Source: Pseudoxanthomonas sp. 3HH-4 (GTDB taxonomy: Bacteria > Pseudomonadota > Gammaproteobacteria > Xanthomonadales > Xanthomonadaceae). Taken from it: DNA of 64,000 nucleotides. The notes beneath the pieces were generated by a model. That model was not told where the DNA came from, did not search any database, and saw only the letters and a list, made by a program, of their open reading frames with translations. This document shows, piece after piece, positions 26,809 through 41,154 of the stretch (position 1 is its first letter; each line of letters opens with the position of its first letter). The stretch is from positions 1-64,000 of the forward strand of contig NZ_VFPB01000006.1 in NCBI RefSeq assembly GCF_006716465.1, read 5' to 3'. The position numbers and the translations under genes are program-made.

Positions 26809-27582
26809 TCAGCGCGGCTCGTCGATGCCCTGGCCGGTCGCGGCCCACCAGATGCCACCGTACAGGTGCGCGAGGTAGAGCGGATCGTCGTAGAGCGCGG
26901 GGGTATGGCCGAGTGCGGTGACGAATACGCGGCCACCGTCGTAGGCGTGGTACCACGCGACGGGATGTTCTTTCCCCATGCCGCGCGCGGTCTGGCCCGG
27001 CCAGATGCGGGAAGGATCGTAAGTGGATTCATCCACGCTCAGCACCGTCCGCAGGCCGTGCGTGACCGGGGCATTGAACTCGTACCATTCGTCCGTCCAG
27101 ATCCACTGCGCCGGCAAGCCGAAGGTGGCGGGAAACGCGGGGTCTTCCACGCGCACGGCGGCGGTCTGCACCATCGGGTGGATGCGGAACGTGCGTCCGA
27201 TCAACCGTTCGAACCAGGGCCACTCGCCGGGCGGGTTGAAGATCAGCGCGCGGTGCACCGCCACCACGCCGCCGCCAGCGCGCACGTAGGATGCCAGCCT
27301 TTCGCGCTGCGGGCCTTTCAGTTCATCGCCGGGCGTGTTGAGCAGCACGATGGCGGCATAGGCCGAAAGATCGCCATCGAACGGTGTGCTGTTCCATGAC
27401 CATGTGAGGTCGAATGCATGCCGCTGCGCCATGCGTTCGAACTGCGGCTTGGCGACCACGGCGTAGTCGTGGTGATAGCGGTTGGGAATCGCGACGACCA
27501 GCACCTTGAACTGGCCCTGCGCGAAGGCGGGCGTGGCGAGTCCGGCGATACACAACAGGGTGAGCAGCAGCAGGTATTTCAT
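26809..27582 (-). CDS. ThuA-like domain secreted protein
   Basis: A 257-residue protein with a signal peptide (MKYLLLLTLLCIAGLATPAFA). It has the ThuA/trehalose-utilisation fold, a class I glutamine-amidotransferase-like domain: VVAIPNRYHHDYAV, GGGVVAVHRALIF and GRVFVTALGHTPALYDD at the C-terminus. Such proteins are often linked to carbohydrate metabolism. It converges on the DUF4380-like gene with 6 bp between. Confidence 0.85.
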   Translation of the reverse strand: MKYLLLLTLLCIAGLATPAFAQGQFKVLVVAIPNRYHHDYAVVAKPQFERMAQRHAFDLTWSWNSTPFDGDLSAYAAIVLLNTPGDELKGPQRERLASYVRAGGGVVAVHRALIFNPPGEWPWFERLIGRTFRIHPMVQTAAVRVEDPAFPATFGLPAQWIWTDEWYEFNAPVTHGLRTVLSVDESTYDPSRIWPGQTARGMGKEHPVAWYHAYDGGRVFVTALGHTPALYDDPLYLAHLYGGIWWAATGQGIDEPR

Positions 27583-27661
27583 TCCGCGATGCTAGCCCGG
27601 CCGGTGCTGGCCGGGTGCCTTTCCGCTATTCCGATTTCGGCGACGCCTATGCGGATATCGC

Positions 27662-28012
27662 CTAGGCCGCCCGCGTTGCCTGCATGGCCTTGCAGGCGCC
27701 CCAGACCAGCAGCACCAGCCCGACGGCGGACACCACGCTCAGCAGCATGCCGAACGCGCCGAACAGGGACATCATCCCGCTCAGTGAGGCGTAGCCGTCA
27801 GCGGTGTTGTTGATCAGCCATGCCTGCCACACGCTCATCGCCACGCGCAGCAGCGTGGTGACCAGCATCAGTGCGACGCCGGCCAGCGCCAGCTTGCGGC
27901 CGGGCGCTGCCGGCACCCACATCGTCAGCATGGCGATGCCCGCCACGCAGGCCAGCAGCTCGGGCAGCTGGTAACCGAGCATGGTCAGCAGTTGGGTGAG
28001 GAATCCGTCCAT
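27662..28012 (-). CDS. Small membrane protein, unknown function
   Basis: 116 residues with four hydrophobic helices (about 15-35, 40-62, 75-92 and 95-112). No motif recognised. The ribosome-binding site CAGGAAAAC precedes the ATG. It lies in a run of same-strand small membrane proteins with the 28087 gene. Confidence 0.6.
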   Translation of the reverse strand: MDGFLTQLLTMLGYQLPELLACVAGIAMLTMWVPAAPGRKLALAGVALMLVTTLLRVAMSVWQAWLINNTADGYASLSGMMSLFGAFGMLLSVVSAVGLVLLVWGACKAMQATRAA

Positions 28013-28086
28013 GCATGTTTTCCTGTATCAGGGGCGAGGGAGCGTTTCGATCCGTAGGGCGAGTTCCGGATCGATGATCGCGGGAC

Positions 28087-28485
28087 TCAACGTTCCTGCC
28101 TGACGATTTTTCCGGTCAGGGTGAATCGATAGCCCGCGGTCCGCATCATGTCCACCGTCTTTGCGAACACGACCACGAGGGTGATGATCTTGACGTAGGG
28201 TATCAGCAGTGATGCCACGATCAGGACGTTGATGTAGCCCGCCCAACCAAAGCCATCCATGCACAGATAGGTGCCGTAAGCGCCGAACGCGAAGCCGGCG
28301 ACCGTCAGTACGGTTGCCGCGATGCCTATCATGGGTGAAGCGTCCGCGCCGAAACCGAGGACGAGAGCGGCCATGTTGAACACGACGGCGACCGGCAGCA
28401 ACCGCAACCCCTGTGCCGCCTGCAGTGCCGCCCCGTTGCGCTGGCGATCCTTGTTGAAACTGACGTCTGAAAAGTCCGGTTGCAT
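28087..28485 (-). CDS. Small membrane protein, unknown function
   Basis: 132 residues with a short charged N-terminus (FNKDRQRNG) and about three transmembrane helices. No family recognised. The start at 28485 is favoured by AAGGAG eight nucleotides upstream. An ATG at 28512 would extend it by 9 residues. It ends with a cytoplasmic basic tail (KIVRQER). Confidence 0.65.
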   Translation of the reverse strand: MQPDFSDVSFNKDRQRNGAALQAAQGLRLLPVAVVFNMAALVLGFGADASPMIGIAATVLTVAGFAFGAYGTYLCMDGFGWAGYINVLIVASLLIPYVKIITLVVVFAKTVDMMRTAGYRFTLTGKIVRQER

Positions 28486-28528
28486 CCTTGCCGCTCCTTC
28501 CGTATCCGCCACGCCGATGCGCGGCTGG

Positions 28529-29377
28529 TCAATCCGCCGTCACCAGCACCTTGTCCCTGTCGCGCAGCGTGGCGTAGACCGCATCGGTTTCCGGGCGCAC
28601 GCCGTGCCACAGTTCGAATGCCTCGGCCGCCTGTTCCACCAGCATGCCCAATCCATCCACGGCATCGTGGCAGCCGGCGGCGCGCGCCCATGCGAGGAAG
28701 GGAATCGCGGCTTCGCCGTAGTTGAGATCCACCGCCAGCGTGCGCGGCGTGGCCAGGTGGAAAGGCAGGCTGAACTCGCCGTGGTCCTGCCGCGAGGCGG
28801 ACGTGGCGTTGACGATCAGCGAGAAGTCGCCGAGGTCGCGCAGATCGTCCCAGTAGCGCGAGTGCGCGCGCTCCGGTTCGCCCAGCGCGTCCGCCAGCGC
28901 ATCCGCGCGGTCAGGAGTGCGGTTGACGATGATCAACTCGCTGATGCCTGCATCGAGCAATGCCGGCGCTACGCCGCGCGCGGCGCCACCGGCACCCAGC
29001 AGCAACGCGCGGCGTGCGCGCAGGTCCAGCCCGTGCCGGCCGGTCAGGTCCCGCACCAGCCCCGTGCCGTCGGTGTTGTCGCCATGCCATTGGCCGTCGT
29101 TGCGGGTCAGCGTGTTCACCGCGCCGGCGCGTCGCGCGCGCTCGGTAGTCTGCGCGCAGATCGCGAAGGCGGCTTCTTTCAGTGGCAGCGTGACATTGGC
29201 GCCCGCACCCCCGTCGCCCGCGAAGCGATCGAGCGTGGCGACGAAATCGTGCGCCGCCACGTCAATGGCGGTGTACTCCAGCGTGATGCCCGCCTGTCGC
29301 GCGAACGCCGCATGGATGCGGGGCGACAGCGAGTGGGCGACGGGATGGCCGAAGACGGCGTAGCGGTGGTTGGTCAT
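28529..29377 (-). CDS. aroE: Shikimate dehydrogenase (NADP+)
   Basis: A 282-residue enzyme of aromatic amino-acid biosynthesis that reduces 3-dehydroshikimate. The substrate-binding [13 protein letters not shown] is at the N-terminus, [11 protein letters not shown] carries the catalytic Lys, and [12 protein letters not shown] is the NADP-binding loop. The C-terminal [13 protein letters not shown] motif is also present. Downstream products feed chorismate, the substrate of XanB2 encoded 3 kb away. Confidence 0.95.
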   Translation of the reverse strand: MTNHRYAVFGHPVAHSLSPRIHAAFARQAGITLEYTAIDVAAHDFVATLDRFAGDGGAGANVTLPLKEAAFAICAQTTERARRAGAVNTLTRNDGQWHGDNTDGTGLVRDLTGRHGLDLRARRALLLGAGGAARGVAPALLDAGISELIIVNRTPDRADALADALGEPERAHSRYWDDLRDLGDFSLIVNATSASRQDHGEFSLPFHLATPRTLAVDLNYGEAAIPFLAWARAAGCHDAVDGLGMLVEQAAEAFELWHGVRPETDAVYATLRDRDKVLVTAD

Positions 29378-29691
29378 GGTGGATCCCCGTCTCCAGTCGT
29401 TGTCAGCAGTCTACGCGCGCCGGTGCCGGCTTGACAGACGGCGCCACGCGCCTCACTGTGCCGCCGCCGAAGGGGGCGCGCCAGGGAACGGGGCAACCGG
29501 CAGGCCGGGCTGGGGAGTCCGACCGCCGTCTACCTTGCACTCTGCTCCGCCGTCGCTGCTGCCGACCGGAACGGATCGGCAGACAGGCCCGCACAAGCGT
29601 GCCCATCGGTACTGATAGCCGCGACACACCATCCACCCCGCCGGTACCGCAAGGACGCGGGGATTCCACCACTACCGAAAGGGAAAACACC
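29378..29691 (+). other. Upstream region of the beta-barrel gene
   Basis: A 314-bp gap between aroE and the plus-strand outer-membrane protein gene. The best -35-like element is TTGACA at 29431, paired 17 bp downstream with CACTGT (29454-29459), a poor -10. I see no convincing operator, repeat or additional gene. Short open frames here look spurious. Confidence 0.35.
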
Positions 29692-30420
29692 ATGACGCCG
29701 TTGTTCCGTTGCCTGCCCCTCATGCTGGCCGCGTTCGCTGTGCACGCACAGGCGCAGTCCATCTCGCCAGCCTATGAAGCCTTCCGCAAGAAGGAGGCGC
29801 CCCAGCCCGCCGCCGCCCAGCCCGTGACGCCGGCAACGCAGGCAGCCGCCTCCGAGCCCGCACCGCCGGCCCCCACGCCGACATACCCGGCACCGGCTCA
29901 TGTTGCTCCCACGCCTGCGCGGGAAGAGCAGGAAGACGGCGGCTTTTTCGTCGGCGTGCAGGCCGGCCAGGGCTGGATCTACGAAGACGTCGAACAGGAT
30001 GCCGTCGCCGTGAGCGCGGGCTACCGCTGGCAGGCGGGTCCGTGGGCGCAGGTGGGCGTGGAGCTGTCGGGCGGGCGCCTGGACGAGACCACCGATGGCG
30101 ACTGGCGGTTCGCGAAGGCGACCTACAAGGCCATCGGCGCGAATGCACGCATGAACTTCGGCGACAGCCCGTGGTTCGCCACCGTGCGCGGCGGCTACTT
30201 CGACGCCGAGGTTGACGGCGCCGACGAGGAATTTTCCGCCGACGGCGGGTATGCGGGCGTGGCGATCGGCGTGGACATCAATCGTCATTTCAACATCAGC
30301 CTCGGCTATACCGCGTTCGTCTACGCCGACGATTACACCTACGACGACTGCGACGACGACCTCGACTGCGATTTCAACCGTGCCGACACCGTGATGCTGG
30401 GCGTCGAAGCGCGCTTCTGA
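29692..30420 (+). CDS. Outer-membrane beta-barrel protein
   Basis: A 242-residue exported protein. The signal peptide (MTPLFRCLPLMLAAFAVHAQA) is followed by a Pro/Ala-rich linker (about 35-80) and a beta-barrel of about 150 residues, with the C-terminal VEARF ending in Phe, the BamA recognition residue. Asp-rich loops near the C-terminus (YDDCDDDLDCDFN) may bind cations. It resembles OmpX/OmpA-type 8-strand porin-like proteins. A terminator follows at 30433. Confidence 0.7.
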   Translation: MTPLFRCLPLMLAAFAVHAQAQSISPAYEAFRKKEAPQPAAAQPVTPATQAAASEPAPPAPTPTYPAPAHVAPTPAREEQEDGGFFVGVQAGQGWIYEDVEQDAVAVSAGYRWQAGPWAQVGVELSGGRLDETTDGDWRFAKATYKAIGANARMNFGDSPWFATVRGGYFDAEVDGADEEFSADGGYAGVAIGVDINRHFNISLGYTAFVYADDYTYDDCDDDLDCDFNRADTVMLGVEARF

Positions 30421-30432
30421 GCGTTGAACGAA

Positions 30433-30460
30433 AACGGGAGCCGGACGGCTCCCGTTCTTT
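30433..30460 (+). terminator. Rho-independent terminator after the beta-barrel gene
   Basis: A 10-bp stem AACGGGAGCC/GGCTCCCGTT (30433-30442 with 30447-30456), loop GGAC, followed by CTTTCC. It starts 12 bp past the stop codon. Confidence 0.7.
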
Positions 30461-30490
30461 CCTGCGCCGTCGATGCCGCGAAGTATCCGC

Positions 30491-30952
30491 TCAATCGCCT
30501 GCCGGCTGTGCCAGCCGTCGCACGTAGACATGCTGGGTCTTGGCGAGCGTGAAGCCGGCTGCCGGATAGAATGCATGCGATTCCGGACGCAGGATGTTGG
30601 AGCGCACGAAGACGTCCGTGCCGCCCCGGTCCCGTATCCAGTCGCAGGCCGTATCCACCAGGCGCCGCGCCAGACCGAGGCGTCGCGCCCGCGGGTCGAC
30701 GATCAATGCCGTGATCTCGGCGCGCCCGCCGAACTCGATCATCAGCCGCCACTCCGCGGCCACCATTCCCATCAGGCCGCTGTCGTCGTCCGCTGAGGCG
30801 GCGACCATCACGGCATGCGCGGGCGATGCCAGCAGGATGGCCAGTCGCATGGCCATCGCGGCGCTCTCGACGGGATAGGCAAGCAGCGTGCACAGGCGCG
30901 CCAGTTCGCCCGCATCGTCATGCCGCGCATCGCGGATGACGATGGACGTCAC
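30491..30952 (-). CDS. GNAT family N-acetyltransferase
   Basis: 153 residues. The acetyl-CoA-binding motif A reads IVDPRARRLGLARRLVDTA (R/Q-x-x-G-x-G/A type), with FYPAAGF near the C-terminus. The substrate is unknown. It starts with GTG directly after the hemB stop codon (TGAGTG), so it is probably translated by coupling from hemB. Confidence 0.8.
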   Translation of the reverse strand: MTSIVIRDARHDDAGELARLCTLLAYPVESAAMAMRLAILLASPAHAVMVAASADDDSGLMGMVAAEWRLMIEFGGRAEITALIVDPRARRLGLARRLVDTACDWIRDRGGTDVFVRSNILRPESHAFYPAAGFTLAKTQHVYVRRLAQPAGD

Positions 30953-33377
<2,425 letters not shown>

Positions 33378-33509
33378 CGTGCGGGAAACGGGGGGCATGT
33401 CGGGGCGAAATGATAACCCGCCCATCCCGTCACGCCGGACGCCTGCTGGCTGTGCCAGTATTCAGCGGCATCGGCGGAAGATCGCCGCAGGTCACCGGGA
33501 GAAGCCGCC

Positions 33510-33971
33510 ATGTCGTTCCGTATCGCTGCCATCGTGCTCGTCGCCGCGCTCAGTGCCGGCTGCGCCAGCAGCTCCAAGGTCATGCTGGGCCAGGCACGCC
33601 CCGCCATCGATCCTGCGCAGGTCCAGGTCTACCGCACCGCGCCCGCGGGGGCGCTGGAAATCGCGCAGCTTGAATCCAAGAGTGCCGTCGGCTTCGGCAC
33701 GCAGGGCCAGACCGACGCCGCCGTTGCACGACTCAAGCGCGAAGCCGCCGCCCTCGGTGCGAACGGTGTGGTGCTGGTCGGCGTGGGATCCAGTGGATCC
33801 CCGGTCGGCATGTCGGTGGGTGCCGGCAGTTACGGCCGCCACTCCGGTGGTGGCCTCAGCATGGGCATCCCCACCACGCAGAAACAGGCGGCGGGCGTGG
33901 CGATCTACGTGCCGCCGGGGACGGCGGTGGATCCGGGCCTGGTCGTGCCGGACCCGGCACCGAAGAACTGA
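33510..33971 (+). CDS. Putative lipoprotein
   Basis: 153 residues with a lipobox LSAGC (Cys at about 18) and a Gly-rich C-terminal half (GSSGSPVGMSVGAGSYGRHSG). It is preceded by GGGAGAAG at the right distance. No recognised domain. It is probably an outer-membrane or periplasmic lipoprotein. Confidence 0.7.
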   Translation: MSFRIAAIVLVAALSAGCASSSKVMLGQARPAIDPAQVQVYRTAPAGALEIAQLESKSAVGFGTQGQTDAAVARLKREAAALGANGVVLVGVGSSGSPVGMSVGAGSYGRHSGGGLSMGIPTTQKQAAGVAIYVPPGTAVDPGLVVPDPAPKN

Positions 33972-33994
33972 GCCGGCCACCTGCCGGATGCGAT

Positions 33995-34021
33995 ACGAAG
34001 GCGGCCCATGGCCGCCTTCGT
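33995..34021. terminator. Putative bidirectional terminator
   Basis: An 11-bp stem (33995-34005 with 34011-34021) and a 5-nt loop, between the convergent lipoprotein gene and the Coa1-like gene. The T-tract is short, so strength is uncertain. Confidence 0.5.
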
Positions 34022-34032
34022 CGTTCGTGGGT

Positions 34033-34485
34033 TCAGGGAGATGCCGGACCGTCGTTGTCGGCTTCCAGCACGATCCGCTCGCCATCGTCCACATTGACCG
34101 CCAGTGTTTCGTAGTGCCATTCACCGGCGCGCTTCTCCGCCACCACGAACAGGGTGCCATCGGTCTTGCCGCCATCAAGCGGGATTGCCAGCTCTGCCTC
34201 GCCGCTCGGTCCACTGCTGTTGAGGCTGCCCTGCACGAACCAGCCCGGCTTGATGGGGGTGCCCAATGCGGCGACCACGGCTGCATCGGCCTGTGCCCGC
34301 GCCATCGCATGCCGATAGGGTTCCGAGGATTTCATCGCGCCGAAGATCAGCGTCATCAGCCCGGCGATGAAGGCCAGGAACGAGGCCAGCACCACCACCG
34401 CCAGCACGGGCACGCACCATTTCCAGTTGCGGCTCCACCAGCCCGCTTTCGCGGCGGCGGGCATCGGCGGCGGGAAAGCGGACAT
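34033..34485 (-). CDS. Coa1-like (cytochrome c oxidase assembly factor) membrane protein
   Basis: A 150-residue protein with one N-terminal transmembrane helix (about 24-50: VPVLAVVVLASFLAFIAG) and a C-terminal soluble domain of about 85 residues resembling the Coa1/Tim21 fold (GTPIKPGWFVQGSLNSSG, then AELAIPLDGGKTDGTLFV). Such bacterial proteins are annotated Coa1-family, but a role in oxidase assembly is not shown. Adjacent to an S9 peptidase gene on the same strand (16 bp). Confidence 0.6.
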   Translation of the reverse strand: MSAFPPPMPAAAKAGWWSRNWKWCVPVLAVVVLASFLAFIAGLMTLIFGAMKSSEPYRHAMARAQADAAVVAALGTPIKPGWFVQGSLNSSGPSGEAELAIPLDGGKTDGTLFVVAEKRAGEWHYETLAVNVDDGERIVLEADNDGPASP

Positions 34486-34501
34486 CGGCGTCTCCTTCGT
34501 C

Positions 34502-36766
<2,265 letters not shown>

Positions 36767-36794
36767 TTATTGCACTGGCCGCCGCGCGCGCGCC

Positions 36795-36870
36795 GTAGAG
36801 CGGAGCTTGCTCCGCTGCTCGCGGGCTGGACGCACCCTGATGCGGCGCAGCCGAGCAAGCACGGCTCTAC
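36795..36870. repeat. GTAG-ended palindromic element overlapping the GST stop codon
   Basis: Left GTAG (36795-36798) begins GTAGAGCGGAGC-TT-GCTCCGC, a 7-bp hairpin. The right end carries GCTCTAC (36864-36870). The CTA of the right end (36867-36869) is the TAG stop codon of the glutathione S-transferase gene on the minus strand, so the element defines that gene's end. Confidence 0.65.
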
Positions 36871-37577
36871 CGGGAGGATTGGCCGAACAGGTGCTTGCGC
36901 TCCTCGTCGCTGAGCGGCTGGCCCGCGTTCGGATTGACCTGCGACTGCAGCGCATACGCACGCTGCACGGCCGGTCGCGCAGCGATCTTGGCGTGCCAGC
37001 GCTGCAGGGCGGGATAGGGCGCCAGGTCCAGCGGCGCCTTGTCGTAGGCGTTGATCCACGGATGCGTGGCCATGTCGGCGATGCTGTAGTCCTCGCCGGC
37101 GATGTGGGCATGTTTCGCAAGCTGTGTGTCCAGCACGCCGAGCAGGCGTTGCACCTCGCGCGTGTAGCGGTCGATGGCGTAGGGGATCTTCTCCGGCGCG
37201 TAGACGGTGAAGTGTCCGTATTGCCCGGTCATCGGCCCCAGGCCACCCATCTGCCACATCAGCCACTGGTTCACGGCCACCTTCTGGCGGGTGTCGGCGC
37301 CGAAGAAGCGGCCGGTCTTGTTGGCCAAGTAAAGCAGGATGGCGCCGGATTCGAACACGCTGATCGGAGCGCCGCCGTCGGCCGGTGCGTGATCAATGAT
37401 CGCCGGCATCTTGTTGTTGGGCGAAAACGCCAGGTACTCCGGCTTGAACTGGTCGCCCTTGCCGATGTCGACCGGCACGATGCGGTAGTCGAGTTTTGCG
37501 CCCGCCTCGACCAGTTCTTCCAGCATCAGCGTGATCTTGTGGCCGTTGGGCGTGGGCCAGTAGTACAGGTCGATCAT
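36867..37577 (-). CDS. Glutathione S-transferase (YfcG/YghU-like)
   Basis: A 236-residue GST. The N-terminal thioredoxin-fold half reads [21 protein letters not shown], the NKMPAIIDH strand precedes the cis-Pro loop and [11 protein letters not shown] is the ES motif that binds glutathione. The all-helical C-domain has [12 protein letters not shown]. The length and PTPNGHK variant fit the YfcG/YghU disulfide-bond oxidoreductase subgroup. Its stop codon lies in a repeat end. Confidence 0.88.
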   Translation of the reverse strand: MIDLYYWPTPNGHKITLMLEELVEAGAKLDYRIVPVDIGKGDQFKPEYLAFSPNNKMPAIIDHAPADGGAPISVFESGAILLYLANKTGRFFGADTRQKVAVNQWLMWQMGGLGPMTGQYGHFTVYAPEKIPYAIDRYTREVQRLLGVLDTQLAKHAHIAGEDYSIADMATHPWINAYDKAPLDLAPYPALQRWHAKIAARPAVQRAYALQSQVNPNAGQPLSDEERKHLFGQSSR

Positions 37578-37683
37578 GGCGGTTCCTCGCGGGGGAGAGC
37601 CGCAGTCTAGCGGCCGCAGCGGACTTGGCAGCGTCAAATCCGGCCGCTACCCTGCGCCATCCTTGGAAAAGACCGTTCCCGAC

Positions 37684-38313
37684 ATGACCGACCCCAAATC
37701 CGCGCGCCTGGGCCCGCTGCCTGCCCTGATCTTCAGCTCGCGCTGGCTGCAGCTGCCGCTGTACCTGGGGCTGATCGTGGCGCAAGGCGTCTACGTCGTC
37801 CTGTTCCTGAAGGAGCTGTGGCACCTCGTGCATGGCGCCACCAGCCTCAGCGAGCAGGACATCATGCTGCTGGTGCTGGGCCTGATCGACGTGGTGATGA
37901 TCTCGAACCTGCTGATGATGGTCATCGTCGGCGGTTACGAAACTTTCGTGTCGCGCATGGGGCTGGAGAAGCACCCCGACCAGCCGGAGTGGCTGAGCCA
38001 CGTCAACGCCAGCGTGTTGAAGGTGAAGCTGGCCATGGCGATCATCGGCATCTCGTCCATCCATCTGCTGAAGACCTTTATCGGCGCCAGCACGCTGGGC
38101 GGCCTGCCGCTGTGCGGCACGCCCGAAGCCTTCGCCGCCGCAGAAGCCGCGAAGGCAGCCGGCTGGCTGGCCAAGACCTGCAGCGACTTCACGTCCACCG
38201 GCGTGATGTGGCAGACCATCATCCACGCCATCTTCATCCTGTCCGCCATCGGTATCGCCTACACCGACAGGCTGATGAACAACGGCGCGCAGACCAAGCA
38301 CGCAGCGCACTGA
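37684..38313 (+). CDS. UPF0114/YqhA family membrane protein (TIGR00645)
   Basis: A 209-residue inner-membrane protein with four predicted helices and the conserved [15 protein letters not shown]-terminus and [18 protein letters not shown] loop, as in E. coli YqhA. Function unknown. Followed by a GNAT gene after 7 bp. Confidence 0.9.
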   Translation: MTDPKSARLGPLPALIFSSRWLQLPLYLGLIVAQGVYVVLFLKELWHLVHGATSLSEQDIMLLVLGLIDVVMISNLLMMVIVGGYETFVSRMGLEKHPDQPEWLSHVNASVLKVKLAMAIIGISSIHLLKTFIGASTLGGLPLCGTPEAFAAAEAAKAAGWLAKTCSDFTSTGVMWQTIIHAIFILSAIGIAYTDRLMNNGAQTKHAAH

Positions 38314-38320
38314 TTCCAGG

Positions 38321-38824
38321 ATGCAGGCAGGTACGCCCCCTATCCGCGACGCTAACGATGCCGACATCCCCGCCATCGTCGCCCTGAATGCCGCCGAGGT
38401 GCGCCACACCAGCCCGATGGACGAAGACAGGGCGCGCCAGTTGGCGACCCTGTCGGCTTACCTGCGCGTGGCGACGCTCGACGGTCGCGTTGTTGCGCTC
38501 CTGCTGGCGATGCGTGCGGGTGCGGACTATCGCAACGACAATTTCGACTGGTTCGCTGCGCGCTACCCTGACTTCCTTTACGTGGACCGCATCGTCGTGG
38601 ATGCCTCGGTGCAGGGCCATCGCCTCGGGTCCGCGCTCTACGGCGACCTGTTCGCCTTCGCCCGCGAACGCGGCATACCGTGCATCACCTGCGAGTTCAA
38701 CGTGGTGCCGCCGAACGAGCCCTCGCGTCTGTTCCATGCGCGGCATGGCTTCGTCGAAGCGGGCCGGCAGTGGCTGGACGACGGCCACAAGCAGGTCTCG
38801 ATGCAGGTCGCCGAGCTCGCCTGA
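38321..38824 (+). CDS. GNAT family N-acetyltransferase
   Basis: 167 residues with the GNAT fold: YVDRIVVDASVQGHRLGSALYGDL contains the Q/R-x-x-G-x-G/S acetyl-CoA motif, and CEFNVVPPNEPSRLFHARHGF the C-terminal signature. The substrate is unknown. It lies 48 bp upstream of uvrD on the same strand and could be cotranscribed. Confidence 0.82.
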   Translation: MQAGTPPIRDANDADIPAIVALNAAEVRHTSPMDEDRARQLATLSAYLRVATLDGRVVALLLAMRAGADYRNDNFDWFAARYPDFLYVDRIVVDASVQGHRLGSALYGDLFAFARERGIPCITCEFNVVPPNEPSRLFHARHGFVEAGRQWLDDGHKQVSMQVAELA

Positions 38825-38872
38825 ACGACTGAGTCTCAGGGTTTGGGTCGCCGCAGGCCGTAAAATGCGCGG

Positions 38873-41074
38873 ATGGATGTCTCCCACCTGCTCGATGATC
38901 TGAATCCCGCCCAGCGCGACGCCGTTTCCGCCGAACCCGGGCACTACCTCGTCCTGGCCGGTGCGGGCTCCGGCAAGACCCGTGTGCTGACCCACCGCAT
39001 CGCCTGGCTCAACGAAGTCCATGGCGTCCCCACGCATGGGATCCTCGCGGTGACCTTCACCAACAAGGCGGCCGGCGAGATGCGCGCCCGCGCCGACGTG
39101 CAGCTGCGCAACGGCAGCCGCGGCATGTGGATCGGCACCTTCCACGGCCTCGCCCATCGCCTGCTGCGGCTGCACTGGCAGGAGGCGAAGCTGCCCGAGA
39201 CCTTCCAGGTGCTGGACAGCGACGACCAGCAGCGACTGGTCAAGCGCGTGGTGCAGGCGATGGAGCTGGACGAGGGCAAGTATCCCCCGAAGCAGCTCAC
39301 GTGGTGGATCAACGAGCAGAAGGACGAAGGTCGCCGGCCCGAGCACATCCAGCCGGCGCCCAACGACGACTGGCTGGACGTGCGCCGGCAGGTCTATGCC
39401 GGCTATCAGGAACGCTGCGACCGCGCGGGCCTGGTCGACTTCGCCGAACTGCTGCTGCGCGCGCATGAGGTGCTGCGCGACACTCCGGCGCTGCTGGCGC
39501 ATTACCGCACGCGTTTCCGTGAGATCCTGGTGGACGAATTCCAGGACACCAATGCCATCCAGTACGCCTTCGTGCGCGTGCTGGCCGGCGACACCGGCCA
39601 CGTCTTCGTGGTGGGCGACGACGACCAGAGCATCTACGGCTGGCGCGGCGCCAAGGTCGAGAACATGCAGCAGTTCCTGCGCGACTATCCGTCCGCGCGG
39701 ACCATCCGGCTGGAGCAGAACTACCGGTCCAGCGCGAACATCCTGGGCGCGGCCAACGCCTTGATCGCGCACAACCCCGGGCGCATCGGCAAGCAGCTGT
39801 GGACCGATACCGGTGACGGCGAACCGATTGACCTGTACGCGGCCTACAACGAAATGGACGAGGCGCGCTTCGTTGTCGAGCGTATCCGCCAGTGGGTGCG
39901 CGACGGTGGCAGCCTGGGCGATGCCGCCATCCTGTACCGCAGCAATGCGCAGTCGCGTGCGTTCGAAGAAGCACTGCTGTCCGAGCAGGTGCCGTACCGC
40001 GTCTACGGCGGCATGCGCTTCTTCGAGCGCGCGGAAATCAAGGACGCGCTCGCTTATCTGCGGTTGATGGCCAACCGCGCCGACGACGCCGCGTTCGAGC
40101 GCGTGGTCAACACGCCGACACGTGGCATCGGCGAGCGCACGCTGGACGAAGTGCGCCGGCTTGCGCGCGGTGCGCGCGTGTCGCTGTGGGGCGCGGCGAT
40201 GCTGGCGGCTCAGGGCAGCGACCTGGCGGGCCGCGCGCGCAATGCGCTGGCGGCGTTCGCGGCGCTGGTGGACCAGCTCGCCGAGGAAACCGCCGAGATG
40301 ACGCTGGCCGAGCGCGTCGACCATGTGCTGGCGCGTTCGGGTCTGCGCGAGCACTGGGCGCGCGAAAGCCGTGGCGGCCTCGATTCCGAATCCCGCACCG
40401 AGAACCTCGACGAACTGGTGTCGGTTGCCTCGCGTTTCGTGCGCCGCGAAGACATCGCAGCCGAGGAAGACGGTCAGGAGGGCATGAGCGAGCTGGTCGC
40501 CTTCCTGTCCTACGCCGCACTGGAAGCGGGCGAAGGCCAGGTCGAGGCGGGCGAGGACGGCGTACAGCTTATGACGCTGCACTCCGCCAAGGGCCTGGAA
40601 TTCCCGCTGGTGTTCCTGGCCGGGCTGGAGGAGGGGCTGTTCCCCAGCAACCGTTCGCTGGACGAGAGCGGGCGACTGGAAGAAGAGCGCCGCCTCGCCT
40701 ACGTGGGCATCACCCGCGCGCGGCAGAAGCTGGTATTGAGCTATGCCGAGGCGCGTCGCCTGCACGGCCAGGACATGTACGGCATTCCGTCGCGCTTCCT
40801 GCGCGAGATTCCCGCCCACCTGCTCAACGAAGTGCGTCCTCGCGTGCAGGTCAGCCGGCCGGCCTCGGGTTTCGCCACCCGGGTGACGCCCGGCCATGCC
40901 AGCCTGGAAGCTCCAGGCCTCAAGCTGGGCCAGACCGTCACCCACGCCAAGTTCGGCCAAGGTGTGGTGACCGACTACGAGGGCAGCGGCGCGCACGCGC
41001 GCGTGCAGGTCAATTTCGACAGCGAAGGCAGCAAGTGGCTGGTGATGGCCTATGCGAACCTGCAGGCCGTGTAG
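38873..41074 (+). CDS. uvrD: DNA helicase II (UvrD), superfamily 1
   Basis: A 733-residue 3'-5' helicase for nucleotide-excision and mismatch repair. Walker A is GAGSGKT (residues 30-36), motif II is DEFQDTN, motif III GDDDQSIYGWRGA and motif VI GITRARQKL. The C-terminus is a Tudor-like domain with GQTVTHAKFGQGVV, as in UvrD, which distinguishes it from Rep. Full length. Confidence 0.96.
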   Translation: MDVSHLLDDLNPAQRDAVSAEPGHYLVLAGAGSGKTRVLTHRIAWLNEVHGVPTHGILAVTFTNKAAGEMRARADVQLRNGSRGMWIGTFHGLAHRLLRLHWQEAKLPETFQVLDSDDQQRLVKRVVQAMELDEGKYPPKQLTWWINEQKDEGRRPEHIQPAPNDDWLDVRRQVYAGYQERCDRAGLVDFAELLLRAHEVLRDTPALLAHYRTRFREILVDEFQDTNAIQYAFVRVLAGDTGHVFVVGDDDQSIYGWRGAKVENMQQFLRDYPSARTIRLEQNYRSSANILGAANALIAHNPGRIGKQLWTDTGDGEPIDLYAAYNEMDEARFVVERIRQWVRDGGSLGDAAILYRSNAQSRAFEEALLSEQVPYRVYGGMRFFERAEIKDALAYLRLMANRADDAAFERVVNTPTRGIGERTLDEVRRLARGARVSLWGAAMLAAQGSDLAGRARNALAAFAALVDQLAEETAEMTLAERVDHVLARSGLREHWARESRGGLDSESRTENLDELVSVASRFVRREDIAAEEDGQEGMSELVAFLSYAALEAGEGQVEAGEDGVQLMTLHSAKGLEFPLVFLAGLEEGLFPSNRSLDESGRLEEERRLAYVGITRARQKLVLSYAEARRLHGQDMYGIPSRFLREIPAHLLNEVRPRVQVSRPASGFATRVTPGHASLEAPGLKLGQTVTHAKFGQGVVTDYEGSGAHARVQVNFDSEGSKWLVMAYANLQAV

Positions 41075-41154
41075 CCCGTCCGATTGATCCAGATCACGGC
41101 GCACTAAGCCCGTCGGGCGTGTAATGGCCGCACCCCATCATCATGAGGTGCGGC

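Noticed and set aside
29431-29459. TTGACA with a 17-bp spacer as a promoter of the beta-barrel gene
   Set aside because: The -10 (CACTGT) matches poorly, and the leader would be over 220 nt. I left it as a weak possibility within the gap note.
38234-41104. A 956-codon minus-strand frame opposite uvrD
   Set aside because: It is antisense to uvrD and has biased composition. uvrD carries all helicase motifs.
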